Shown here one piece after another: positions 18,597 to 26,421 of a DNA stretch of 64,000 nt; the stretch's first letter is position 1, and every line of letters begins with the position of its first letter. The position numbers and the translations under genes are program-made. The DNA is taken from assembly GCA_023384135.1 (NCBI GenBank), contig JAHDXS010000002.1, positions 789,476-853,475 of the forward strand, written 5' to 3'. The notes under the pieces are model-generated. The model saw only the letters and a program-made list of their open reading frames with translations, had not been told where the DNA came from and ran no database searches. The stretch comes from Alphaproteobacteria bacterium. GTDB taxonomy: Bacteria > Pseudomonadota > Alphaproteobacteria > Micavibrionales > Micavibrionaceae.

Positions 18597-18611
18597 TTGT
18601 GCACTGCACAA
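18597..18611. promoter_or_regulatory. Perfect 15-bp palindrome TTGTGCACTGCACAA
   Basis: The dyad TTGTGCA-C-TGCACAA lies between the divergent carboxypeptidase and phasin genes. TGCA/GCA-rich dyads in front of phasin genes are the known type of binding site for PhaR/AniA regulators of polyhydroxyalkanoate storage. The assignment rests on that resemblance and on the neighbour. Confidence 0.45.
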
Positions 18612-18797
18612 TTTTTCTTGACGGCCGGGGACCAAGGTGGTAGAACCTTGCATAGTTGTGCGATGCGGTAAACTGTGGTAAGCATACCAGACGTACTTTT
18701 CCCTTCTTTAGCCTTCCACGGCAATCTGCGTAAAACAATTGCACACAAAACAGTAGACTAATGGGCGCTATGCGGCGTCCGGAGTAGGAGAAATACA

Positions 18798-19499
18798 ATG
18801 GCGAATAAAGGAAAGTCGTCTGGCGGTTCCAAAAAATCGGGCTCCGGCTCGGCCTCTAAGGCCCGGAGCGCGGCGAACGTCAGTGTTTTAAAAATCGCCG
18901 CAAAAACGGAAGGGAAAGGATCGTCCGCTTCATCGGGGGATCAAAAAAAGAAAAAGCCTCAGGAATCTGTGGCCCAGAAGCCTGGCAAAGCCTCTGCCGG
19001 AAAGCCCTTTGAGGGCTCCAAAGACGGCGCCAAAGCATCTGAAAAGATTGAAAAAACACAAACCCAAACTGAAAATTCTATAAAGGAGAAGACCATGGCT
19101 AAAAACAGCAACAACAGCAGCAACATAAACATCAACGTGCCTTTCGACAACTTCGCGAAGGAAGCCGCCGAGATGAGCCGCGAATATTCCGAAGCGTACG
19201 TCAAGTCCGGCACCATCCTGATGAAGGGCATGGAAGACTTCGTGGGCGTCGTTATGTCCATCGCGCAAAGCTCCGCTGAAAAGCAAGCCCAGTTCATCAA
19301 GGAAGCGATGAGCAGCAAGACGATCAACGAGTTCGCGGAAGTTCAGAACAAGATCGCTCAGGCGAACTTCGATGATTTCATGGCCGGCGCCACCAAGCTG
19401 ACCGAAATCGGCACGAAGCTTCTGACCGACAGCGCCGAGCCCGTCAACGCGCAAATCGGCAAGGCGATCAAGAAAGCCTCCGAGTCCGTTGCCGCCTAA
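18798..19499 (+). CDS. Phasin-family protein with a basic, low-complexity N-terminal extension
   Basis: 233 residues with AGGAG 8 nt before the ATG. Residues 1-99 are Lys/Ser/Ala/Gly-rich, like histone H1-type tails; residues 100-233 are a phasin domain of amphipathic helices including E-Y-S-E-A-Y-V-K-S-G and F-A-E-V-Q-N-K-I-A-Q-A-N-F-D-D-F. Phasins coat polyhydroxyalkanoate granules. A second ATG at 19095 has a very strong AAGGAGA 5 nt upstream, so a short phasin of 134 residues may be made from the same message. PhaF of Pseudomonas joins a phasin to a DNA-binding tail in the opposite order. No pha synthesis gene lies in the window. Confidence 0.82.
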   Translation: MANKGKSSGGSKKSGSGSASKARSAANVSVLKIAAKTEGKGSSASSGDQKKKKPQESVAQKPGKASAGKPFEGSKDGAKASEKIEKTQTQTENSIKEKTMAKNSNNSSNININVPFDNFAKEAAEMSREYSEAYVKSGTILMKGMEDFVGVVMSIAQSSAEKQAQFIKEAMSSKTINEFAEVQNKIAQANFDDFMAGATKLTEIGTKLLTDSAEPVNAQIGKAIKKASESVAA

Positions 19500-19527
19500 T
19501 CGGCAAGGAACACCAAAGAATTTTAGA

Positions 19528-19552
19528 AAGCCCCGGCAACGGGGCTTTTTTT
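19528..19552 (+). terminator. Rho-independent terminator after the phasin gene
   Basis: Stem AAGCCCCG / CGGGGCTT with the tetraloop GCAA, followed by seven T. It also lies at the end of the convergent sensor kinase gene, whose stop codon is at 19551-19553, and may serve both strands. Confidence 0.85.
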
Positions 19553-20915
19553 ATGTCTGTCTGGGAAGAATGACGCGCACGATGAGGCCGGACGGCGAAT
19601 TGTCGGCCAGCTCGACCCGCCCGTCGAGCAGCGCGGTGAAGTTACGGATGATCATGAACCCCAGCCCGCTGCCCGCCTTGTTCTTGCTCCGTGCGCTATC
19701 CGCGCTGTAATAGGGCTTGAACACTTCGGCCTTTTCCGCGTCCGGAATCCCGCAGCCATTATCTGCAAAACTCACCCGGATCTCCTTAGGGGTAATTTCG
19801 GCCGTAATCTCTATACGGCTGGAAAAGCGTGAGGCGTTGGAAACGATATTCTGTACAACCCGCTCCAGAAGAACCGGATCGCTCGCCAAGACGATATCGT
19901 CCGGTATCCCGTCGGTCACGATCGAAAACTCAGGCGTTTCAAAGGGCAGGGCGGCCTGTTTGATCAGAACGCCCAGATCAATATGTCTCAGATCAGGCCT
20001 CAGCGAATCCTCGCTGCGTGCATAAAGAACCATCTGGTCGAGCGTGCGGTTCATCGCGTCGATATCGTCGAACGCCTTGGCCCGCTGTTCCTCGGATTGG
20101 ATGTAATCCACCCGCAGCGAAAACCGCGTCAAAAGCGTCTTGAGATCGTGCGAAAGCGCCGCGATCATCCGCCGCCGCTCCTCCAGAAGCCCCGTCACCC
20201 GGACCTGCATGGCGTTAAAGGCGTCGAACGCGTCGCGCACCTGCCCCGACCCCTGCACAGGCACCGGAACGAACGTCCCGTCTTTCGCCAGCGCCTCGGA
20301 CGCTTTCTGTAAAGCGAGGAACGGTTTGGTCGTGACACGGAAAATCCAGAATCCCAGCACGACGATCAGAATGGACGACACCGCGTAGAAAATGATGATC
20401 CGAGAGAGCCAATAGGACAGCACCGATGAAGCCTTGGCCTCAAGCGCAAAGCTCCGCCCGCCTTCCGAATCCTCCACAAGGATCACGAGATCGCGCAGCG
20501 CCAGCGTGGGCAGCCGCTCCTCACCTTCCGACCCGGTCCAGAAAGCCTTGACGCGCGGAGGCGCTGCGGGCGTATCCTCGTTCGAGCGCTTGAATTCGAT
20601 CTGCGTCTGCAAGCGGTGTTGCAAGAGCCGCGCAACCCGGCGGGAGGCCAGACTCTCCGGCAAACCCTCCGGAACCGGATATACGACCGAAAAATCCGAA
20701 AAAGGCTGCAACGACACGAGTACGCGCAGCGAAGTTTCATCTAACGCCAGAACCGTCTCGATGATGCTCGAAATCTGCGCCAGCTTCCCCGGCTCGTTCT
20801 GCGTTTCCTGCGCCTTCTGGTTCGTCTGGACCGCGTAGACGATCACGAAGGTCTGCACGGTGAACAGGATCAATATCAGCAGCAGGACCCAGTTGACGAT
20901 ACGGCTTATGCTCAT
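19551..20915 (-). CDS. Membrane sensor histidine kinase (EnvZ/CpxA-like)
   Basis: 454 residues. Transmembrane helices at about 9-30 and 172-193 enclose a periplasmic sensor region of about 140 residues. A HAMP domain follows (about 195-245), then the phosphoacceptor motif S-H-D-L-K-T with His256, and an ATPase domain with N-I-V-S-N-A-S, D-N-G-C-G-I-P and G-S-G-L-G motifs. It overlaps the upstream response-regulator gene by ATGA. Together with the divergent CpxP/Spy-like gene, the layout recalls the cpxRA-cpxP envelope-stress locus of enterobacteria, although family membership cannot be proved by eye. Confidence 0.92.
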   Translation of the reverse strand: MSISRIVNWVLLLILILFTVQTFVIVYAVQTNQKAQETQNEPGKLAQISSIIETVLALDETSLRVLVSLQPFSDFSVVYPVPEGLPESLASRRVARLLQHRLQTQIEFKRSNEDTPAAPPRVKAFWTGSEGEERLPTLALRDLVILVEDSEGGRSFALEAKASSVLSYWLSRIIIFYAVSSILIVVLGFWIFRVTTKPFLALQKASEALAKDGTFVPVPVQGSGQVRDAFDAFNAMQVRVTGLLEERRRMIAALSHDLKTLLTRFSLRVDYIQSEEQRAKAFDDIDAMNRTLDQMVLYARSEDSLRPDLRHIDLGVLIKQAALPFETPEFSIVTDGIPDDIVLASDPVLLERVVQNIVSNASRFSSRIEITAEITPKEIRVSFADNGCGIPDAEKAEVFKPYYSADSARSKNKAGSGLGFMIIRNFTALLDGRVELADNSPSGLIVRVILPRQT

Positions 20916-21640
20916 CCCGAAATTCCCTGATCCTTGCCGGGAAAAAGCACATAGCCCTGATTGCGCACGGTCTTGATGAGTTCGGGCTTGCCCGGAGCTT
21001 TCTCCAGCTTATGCCGCAGCCGCCCGATCATCACGTCGATGCTTCGGTCATAAGGCATGGCGTCGCGCCCCTGAGTAATATTTAGCAGCGTATCCCGGTC
21101 CACCGGGCGCCCCATCCGTTCCGCCAGCGCCAGCAAAAGGGAGTACTCCCCACTCGTCAACTCGATCGGCTCGCCGCTTGGGGCATGAACGACAACCATC
21201 TCCGCTGTCCGGATCGTATATTCTCCAAAATGGATCAGAACTTGCTCATCCTTGGTTGCGGGCCGCGGCACCCCGGCCTTGCGCCGCATGACCGCTTTGA
21301 TCCGCGCCAGCAGTTCGCGGCTGTTGAACGGCTTGGGCAGGTAATCGTCCGCCCCGATCTCAAGCCCGACGATCCGGTCCACTTCGTCCCCCTTGGCCGA
21401 AACGATCAGGATAGCGACTTCGGGGTTCTTGCTCCGCACCTCGCGGCACAGCTCCAGCCCGTCCCGCCCCGGCAGCATCACGTCCAGCAGGACGACATCA
21501 TACGAACGCCCCGCCAGATGGCGGTCCATCGCCGCCCCGTCCGTGGCCGTATCCACGTGGTAATGCTCCCGCTCGAACATCTTTTTGAGCAGGTCCAGCA
21601 CCTCCAGATCGTCATCGACCACAAGAACCGAGAGCGTCAT
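20912..21640 (-). CDS. OmpR-family response regulator
   Basis: 242 residues. The receiver domain (1-120) has the acidic triad D9-D10-D11, phosphoacceptor Asp53 (V-V-L-L-D-V-M-L-P) and Lys103 in the K-P-F motif. The winged-helix DNA-binding domain (about 135-235) includes L-T-S-G-E-Y-S-L-L and S-I-D-V-M-I-G-R-L-R-H-K-L, the OmpR/PhoB recognition region. It is first of the operon with the kinase. Its likely target, a CpxR-box-like direct repeat at 21723-21737, lies in the region shared with the divergent CpxP/Spy-like gene. Confidence 0.94.
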   Translation of the reverse strand: MTLSVLVVDDDLEVLDLLKKMFEREHYHVDTATDGAAMDRHLAGRSYDVVLLDVMLPGRDGLELCREVRSKNPEVAILIVSAKGDEVDRIVGLEIGADDYLPKPFNSRELLARIKAVMRRKAGVPRPATKDEQVLIHFGEYTIRTAEMVVVHAPSGEPIELTSGEYSLLLALAERMGRPVDRDTLLNITQGRDAMPYDRSIDVMIGRLRHKLEKAPGKPELIKTVRNQGYVLFPGKDQGISG

Positions 21641-21722
21641 AACCGATAAACCTAAAGGAAAACACTTTCCATCCTATTAATATAGCAGCATTTTTTCGGA
21701 TATGAAGCCCGGGAAGCCTGCA

Positions 21723-21737
21723 TTTACAATTTGTTAC
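21723..21737. promoter_or_regulatory. CpxR-box-like direct repeat TTTAC-N5-GTTAC
   Basis: On the minus strand it reads GTAAC-N5-GTAAA, nine of ten positions of the CpxR consensus GTAAA-N5-GTAAA, with the 10-bp period expected for an OmpR-family dimer. It lies between the response regulator and the LTXXQ-type gene. A second direct repeat, AAAAACCCCGTT, follows at 21739-21750 and 21755-21766. Confidence 0.5.
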
Positions 21738-21832
21738 AAAAAACCCCGTTTTTGAAAAACCCCGTTAACAGTTCTCTGTCATTCTGGAAACAGAGCAAAA
21801 CAACCCCAGACGGTTAACACGAGGCTAAAGAA

Positions 21833-22360
21833 ATGACCCAACCGAGCAAAACGAAATTCTTCCTGAGCGTTCTGGCCACCAGCGCCGTGCTGGTCGCAGG
21901 CATTGAGACGATCCGCCCACAGCAGGTTCTGGCCATAGCCGGCGAGGAAAACCCCGGAGTGTCTTTCGGCATCGCGATGACCGGCGGCGATATCAACGCG
22001 ATCAGAGCCAAAGCCGAAGAGTTCGTATGCGGAGACAAGCGGGTGCAAGTGCGCAGCCGCCTCATCAGCGCCGTGGATTATATCGTCGATCCCGTGGAGC
22101 AGCAGGCGGTCCTTCTGGATGAAGTCCGCACCAAGGCGATGGAGAACGACGGAATCATCTCGAAAGCCTGCGAGAGCTTCCGCGCGATGGGGCAGGATTT
22201 CCCCGCGATGATGGAAAAGCGCCGCCTGGTCCTGACCACGGCTCTGCAAGTGATGGACAATATCCAGCCCTCGGTGAAGGCCTTCTACGAAAGCCTGAAC
22301 GAGGAGCAGATCGGTCGTCTGAAGGCGGTGATGCCTCCGGCGATCGCGCAAAAACTTTAA
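21833..22360 (+). CDS. Spy/CpxP-like periplasmic protein (LTXXQ type)
   Basis: 175 residues with a signal peptide (about 1-35). The mature part is predicted all-helical and ends with L-N-E-E-Q-I-G-R-L-K-A-V, the LTXXQ-type motif of the Spy/CpxP family of ATP-independent periplasmic chaperones. Two cysteines (in V-C-G-D and A-C-E-S) could pair. Its position opposite a two-component system repeats the cpxP-cpxRA arrangement. It is followed by the repetitive secreted protein gene, 38 bp downstream. Confidence 0.8.
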   Translation: MTQPSKTKFFLSVLATSAVLVAGIETIRPQQVLAIAGEENPGVSFGIAMTGGDINAIRAKAEEFVCGDKRVQVRSRLISAVDYIVDPVEQQAVLLDEVRTKAMENDGIISKACESFRAMGQDFPAMMEKRRLVLTTALQVMDNIQPSVKAFYESLNEEQIGRLKAVMPPAIAQKL

Positions 22361-22398
22361 CAACCGACACTTTAATTTAAACAATGATGGAGAGAACT

Positions 22399-23178
22399 AT
22401 GAACAAGAAACTGCACAAGACAATTGCCAAGGCCCTGATGCTCTGCGGAGCGGTCATCGCTCTGGAAGGCACCGTTCTGACGAGCGACGCCCACGCCCGC
22501 GAGTTTAACCGCTCCACCGCCGTTAAGGGCGCAAAGGGCAAGACCGCCAAGGTAGACCGTAAGGCCAACCGCGAAAAAGGCTCGGGCTTCAACCGCGAAA
22601 GCACCGTCAGCGGCGAAAACGGCAAGAGCGCCAAGAAATCCGTCAAAGGAAGCTGGGACAAGGAAAACCAGACGCTCGACCGCGACGTGACCGGCTACAA
22701 CGGCAAGAGCCGCAGTACGAGCACGAAGGTGGACAAGGAAAACAAGACCGCCACCACGACCGGCTCGAACGGCGGCACGAAGTCCACATCCTTCGATGAG
22801 GGAACCAAGACGACCTCTTACACGGGCAAGAACGGCAAGACCGGAACCAAGACGACCGACACGTCCTATGACAAGGAAACCAAGACCTTGAACACGACGC
22901 GCACGACGACCGGGCCGAACGGCGAGACGGGAACCAAAACCTCGTCTACCTCCTACGACAAGGAGAACAAAAGCCTGAACCGCAACACGACCGGATATAA
23001 CGGCGAAGACCGCACTTCCAGCACGACCTACGACAAGGAAAACAAAACCACCAACACCGAGTACTCCGGCGGCGGCAGCCGAAGCAGCACCTGGGGCGAC
23101 GGTAAGAAGACGACCCAGTACACCGGCAAGGACGGCAAGACCGCGACCAAGGAAACCACCTTCGGCGGCAACGAATAA
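22399..23178 (+). CDS. Secreted repetitive Thr/Lys/Asn/Gly-rich protein
   Basis: 259 residues from the ATG at 22399, which has GGAGAG just upstream; an earlier ATG at 22384 is less well placed. Signal peptide about 1-33, ending A-H-A. The rest is an imperfect repeat of about 20-25 residues of the form T-x-Y-N-G-K/E-x-R-T-S-S-T-x-Y-D-K-E-N-K, rich in Thr, Lys and Asn, with no cysteine in the mature protein. Such composition suggests an extended or beta-solenoid surface protein. It is cotranscribed with the Spy-like gene and so probably belongs to the same envelope-stress response. Function unknown. Confidence 0.75.
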   Translation: MNKKLHKTIAKALMLCGAVIALEGTVLTSDAHAREFNRSTAVKGAKGKTAKVDRKANREKGSGFNRESTVSGENGKSAKKSVKGSWDKENQTLDRDVTGYNGKSRSTSTKVDKENKTATTTGSNGGTKSTSFDEGTKTTSYTGKNGKTGTKTTDTSYDKETKTLNTTRTTTGPNGETGTKTSSTSYDKENKSLNRNTTGYNGEDRTSSTTYDKENKTTNTEYSGGGSRSSTWGDGKKTTQYTGKDGKTATKETTFGGNE

Positions 23179-23202
23179 AACCTCATATTCTCATACGACT
23201 GC

Positions 23203-23239
23203 ATCGGCCCGGAGACCCACCTCTTCGGGCCGATTTTTT
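23203..23239 (+). terminator. Rho-independent terminator
   Basis: Perfect 9-bp stem ATCGGCCCG / CGGGCCGAT with a 14-nt loop and a run of T. It closes the Spy-like/repeat-protein operon and overlaps the last bases of the convergent methyltransferase gene. Confidence 0.85.
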
Positions 23240-24524
23240 ATGGCCGTACAAAAACGCCCGCGACTTCGACATGCGCCGACCACACGAACTGGTCGACCAG
23301 CTTGATAGTTTTCAAGGTGTAACCGCCATCCAGAAGAATCCGCGCGTCACGCGCGAACGTGACAGGGTTGCAGGAAATGCTCACGATCGTGCGCAGATCG
23401 CTCTGCGCCAGCGCCTCAAACTGGTCTTTTGCGCCGGCCCTCGGCGGGTCGATGACCACGGCCTCGAACCGCGCAAGCTCCGTGAGGTTCAGCGGCTCTT
23501 TAAAAAGGTTGCGCCGCTCCGCCCGTAAACGCGGGTGTTTAAGCGCGGCGATCGCTTCCGCCTCGCTATCCGCGGCATAAACCTCCGCGCCCGTTTCCAG
23601 AAGCGGCCCCGTAAACGTCCCGCATCCGCAGAACAGGTCCGCCACGCGTTTGGCTCCTTGCGTATGCGCAAGAACGGTGTCGCGCAGCACGGTCTCGCCC
23701 GCCTCGCTGGCCTGTAAAAACGCGCCGGGGGGCAGGGCAACGCGCAAAGCGCCGAAGCGCTTCATCACCGGGCCTTGCGAGAGAATCATCTCCGGCGCCT
23801 CGTTCTCTTTTTCCCGCAGGCTGACCCGCGCGACTGCCAGGTCGTTGATCAGGGCCGCCAAAGCCTCGTTCTGTTCCAAAGTAAAATAATCGCCCTTGCG
23901 CCACGTCCCGGTCAGAACGACATCGAACGCCCCGTCGATCATCTGCACCGTCACATCAAGCGCGGTGCGCACGGGTGCCAGCCGCGCGATCAAGGGCTTG
24001 ATCGTCTGTATTTTGCGGTCGAGCAGGGGATCGAGAATCAGGCACGCATCGACCGGAACCACGCGGTGGCTGCGCGGTGCGTGATAACCCATCAGCAACG
24101 TCTCGCCTGTCCGCAAAACCGCCATCGTCGTGCGCCGCCGTGTCGCAGCATGAAGAAATGCCGGAGCCTCCCACATCTCGGGGACGATCCCCGCCCGCTC
24201 AAGCACCGTGCGCACCTTCGCAGCTTTCCAATCTTGATAGGCTTCAGCGCTGATATGCTGGAAGGAGCACCCCCCGCAATCCTCGTAATAAGGGCAGGGC
24301 GCCGCAACGCGCTCCGCAGAAGCGGTCTCAAGCTTTAACACCTGTCCATAATATGCGCCCGCCTTGTGCTCCGCGCGCACCCGCACACGGTCTCCCGGCG
24401 CGGTCTTGGGAACGTAAACGGGCTGCCCGTCATGCTGCCCGACGCCGTCGCCGCCCGCCCCGATCGTCTCGATCGACAATTCGAAATCCTGAAAATGCGG
24501 GCGGTTTTTTTTGCGTGAAGACAT
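23238..24524 (-). CDS. RlmD/RumA-type 23S rRNA (uracil-5-)-methyltransferase
   Basis: 428 residues: an N-terminal TRAM domain (about 12-70), a 4Fe-4S cysteine set C-x5-C-x2-C near 77-86 with a fourth Cys in D-A-C-L, and a Rossmann methyltransferase domain with D-L-F-C-G-C-G-T-F-T and D-P-P-R-A-G. The catalytic cysteine is in S-I-S-C-N-P. This layout is the TrmA/RumA superfamily of m5U methyltransferases that use S-adenosylmethionine. RlmD, RlmC and related RNA targets cannot be told apart by sequence alone. Confidence 0.9.
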   Translation of the reverse strand: MSSRKKNRPHFQDFELSIETIGAGGDGVGQHDGQPVYVPKTAPGDRVRVRAEHKAGAYYGQVLKLETASAERVAAPCPYYEDCGGCSFQHISAEAYQDWKAAKVRTVLERAGIVPEMWEAPAFLHAATRRRTTMAVLRTGETLLMGYHAPRSHRVVPVDACLILDPLLDRKIQTIKPLIARLAPVRTALDVTVQMIDGAFDVVLTGTWRKGDYFTLEQNEALAALINDLAVARVSLREKENEAPEMILSQGPVMKRFGALRVALPPGAFLQASEAGETVLRDTVLAHTQGAKRVADLFCGCGTFTGPLLETGAEVYAADSEAEAIAALKHPRLRAERRNLFKEPLNLTELARFEAVVIDPPRAGAKDQFEALAQSDLRTIVSISCNPVTFARDARILLDGGYTLKTIKLVDQFVWSAHVEVAGVFVRP

Positions 24525-24805
24525 GGAGCTTTATAAAGCATCGCGGCCCGGAAGCAAACCGGACTCACGAAACAAAAAAACCAATACGCGGGCACTCATG
24601 GAATTTTATGCCCCAAACACAACGACGAAAAGAAATATGAAATAAGTACATGCGATAATTGCATTTTTTTATGTACATTATATTAGGGTTTCATGCCTTT
24701 TTTATTTTGATGCTGGACGAACCGCCATACACTGATATGCAAGAACTCAAATGAGCCGGAAAGATCGCGCAAGCAATGCGCCCACAACGTTAAGGAGGAC
24801 AAGGA

Positions 24806-26347
24806 ATGTCCAGAAACTCAGCAAATGTCATGAATATTCGTTCCCACAAATCCTTCGGCAGTTCCACCGAAATGGGGGCCAAGCTGGCCGCGCTGGATAA
24901 ATCGCAGGCGACCATCGAGTTTAATCTCGACGGCACGATCATCACCGCGAACGAAAACTTCCTGAACGCGATGGGCTATAGCCTGGGCGAGATACGCGGC
25001 AGGCATCACAGTATGTTCGCCGACCCCGAATACGCAAAAAGCGAGGGTTACAAGGAGTTTTGGGCCAAGCTGAACCGGGGCGAGTTTCAGGCGGCGGAAT
25101 ATAAGCGCTTCGGCAAGGGCGGTAAGGAGATCTGGATCGAGGCCTCCTACAACCCCTTGTTCGATAAGCGCGGACGGCCTTACAAGGTCGTGAAATACGC
25201 GACCGACATCACCCAGAAGAAAATGGAGCAGGCCGAGCTGCAAGGTATGGTGGAGGCGATCAACCGCTCTCAGGCCGTGATCCATTTCAAGATGGACGGC
25301 ACCATCATCACCGCCAATAAGAATTTTCTCTCTGTCATGGGCTACGATCTTCATGAAATTCAGGGCAAGCACCACAGCATGTTCGCCGACCCCGCCTTCG
25401 CGGCCAGCGCCGAGTACAAGGAGTTCTGGGCCAAGCTGAACCGGGGCGAGTTTCAAGCGGCCCAGTACAAGCGCTTTGGCAAGGGCGGCAAGGAAATCTG
25501 GATCGAGGCCTCCTACAACCCAATCCTCGACCCCAGCGGCCGGCCCTACAAGGTGACGAAATTCGCAACCGACCTGACGCCGCGCAAGCAGGAAAATCGT
25601 GCACTGGCCGACGGATTCGAAACCAACGTAAAATCGCTGGTGCAGATCGTCGCGTCCTCCTCCACCGAATTGCAGGCGACCGCGCAAACCCTCGCCGCCG
25701 CCGCCGAGGAGACCAGCGCGCAGGCAAACTCCGTCGCCACCGCGACCGAAGAACTGTCGGCGTCCGTTGTTGAGATCGCCGGACAGGTGAATAACTCCAC
25801 CAAGATCGTCGGTGAGGCGGTCGAGGAAGCCAAGAAGGCCGAGGCTCTGGTCACGAACCTGATCGGCGTGGCCACCAAGGTGGGCGAGATCACGACCATG
25901 ATCTCCGACATCGCGGGGCAGACGAACCTACTGGCGCTCAACGCGACCATCGAGGCCGCGCGGGCCGGAGAGGCCGGGAAGGGCTTCGCCGTCGTAGCGT
26001 CGGAAGTCAAGTCTCTGGCCACCGAAACCAGCAAGGCGACCGAGGAAATCGATACCCAGATGCGCAACATCCAGGAGGTCAGCAACTCCACCGCCGCCGC
26101 GATCCGCCAGATCGCGCAGATCATCGACCGTATCAGCGAGATCAGCACGGCCATCTCCGGCGCGGTGGAAGAACAATCCGCCGCGACGCAGGAGGTTTCC
26201 TCCAACATCGCCGGGGTGCAGGGCGCCGCCGCCGAAACTGGGGAATCTTCGGCCTCCATGCTGGGCGTCGCGAAAGACCTCTCCGAACGCTCAGAGGAAC
26301 TCCAGACCCGCGTCGAGGGCTTCCTCACGCAGGTCAGGCAGATGTAA
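24806..26347 (+). CDS. Soluble methyl-accepting chemotaxis protein with two PAS domains
   Basis: 513 residues preceded by AAGGAGG. There is no transmembrane helix, so it is a cytoplasmic receptor. Two PAS domains (about 25-150 and 150-272) are near-identical tandem copies offset by 122 residues; each contains N-x-N-F-L, G-K/R-H-H-S-M-F and [13 protein letters not shown]. This PAS type, followed by PAC, often binds haem or flavin and senses oxygen or redox. The signalling domain (about 290-510) carries the invariant hairpin [21 protein letters not shown]. No che genes are adjacent. Confidence 0.93.
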   Translation: MSRNSANVMNIRSHKSFGSSTEMGAKLAALDKSQATIEFNLDGTIITANENFLNAMGYSLGEIRGRHHSMFADPEYAKSEGYKEFWAKLNRGEFQAAEYKRFGKGGKEIWIEASYNPLFDKRGRPYKVVKYATDITQKKMEQAELQGMVEAINRSQAVIHFKMDGTIITANKNFLSVMGYDLHEIQGKHHSMFADPAFAASAEYKEFWAKLNRGEFQAAQYKRFGKGGKEIWIEASYNPILDPSGRPYKVTKFATDLTPRKQENRALADGFETNVKSLVQIVASSSTELQATAQTLAAAAEETSAQANSVATATEELSASVVEIAGQVNNSTKIVGEAVEEAKKAEALVTNLIGVATKVGEITTMISDIAGQTNLLALNATIEAARAGEAGKGFAVVASEVKSLATETSKATEEIDTQMRNIQEVSNSTAAAIRQIAQIIDRISEISTAISGAVEEQSAATQEVSSNIAGVQGAAAETGESSASMLGVAKDLSERSEELQTRVEGFLTQVRQM

Positions 26348-26421
26348 AAGCAATAACCTGAAGACACGCAGTTTTTTTATGCTACGATTTAGGCATGAAA
26401 AAACCGATATCGTGATGTCTT

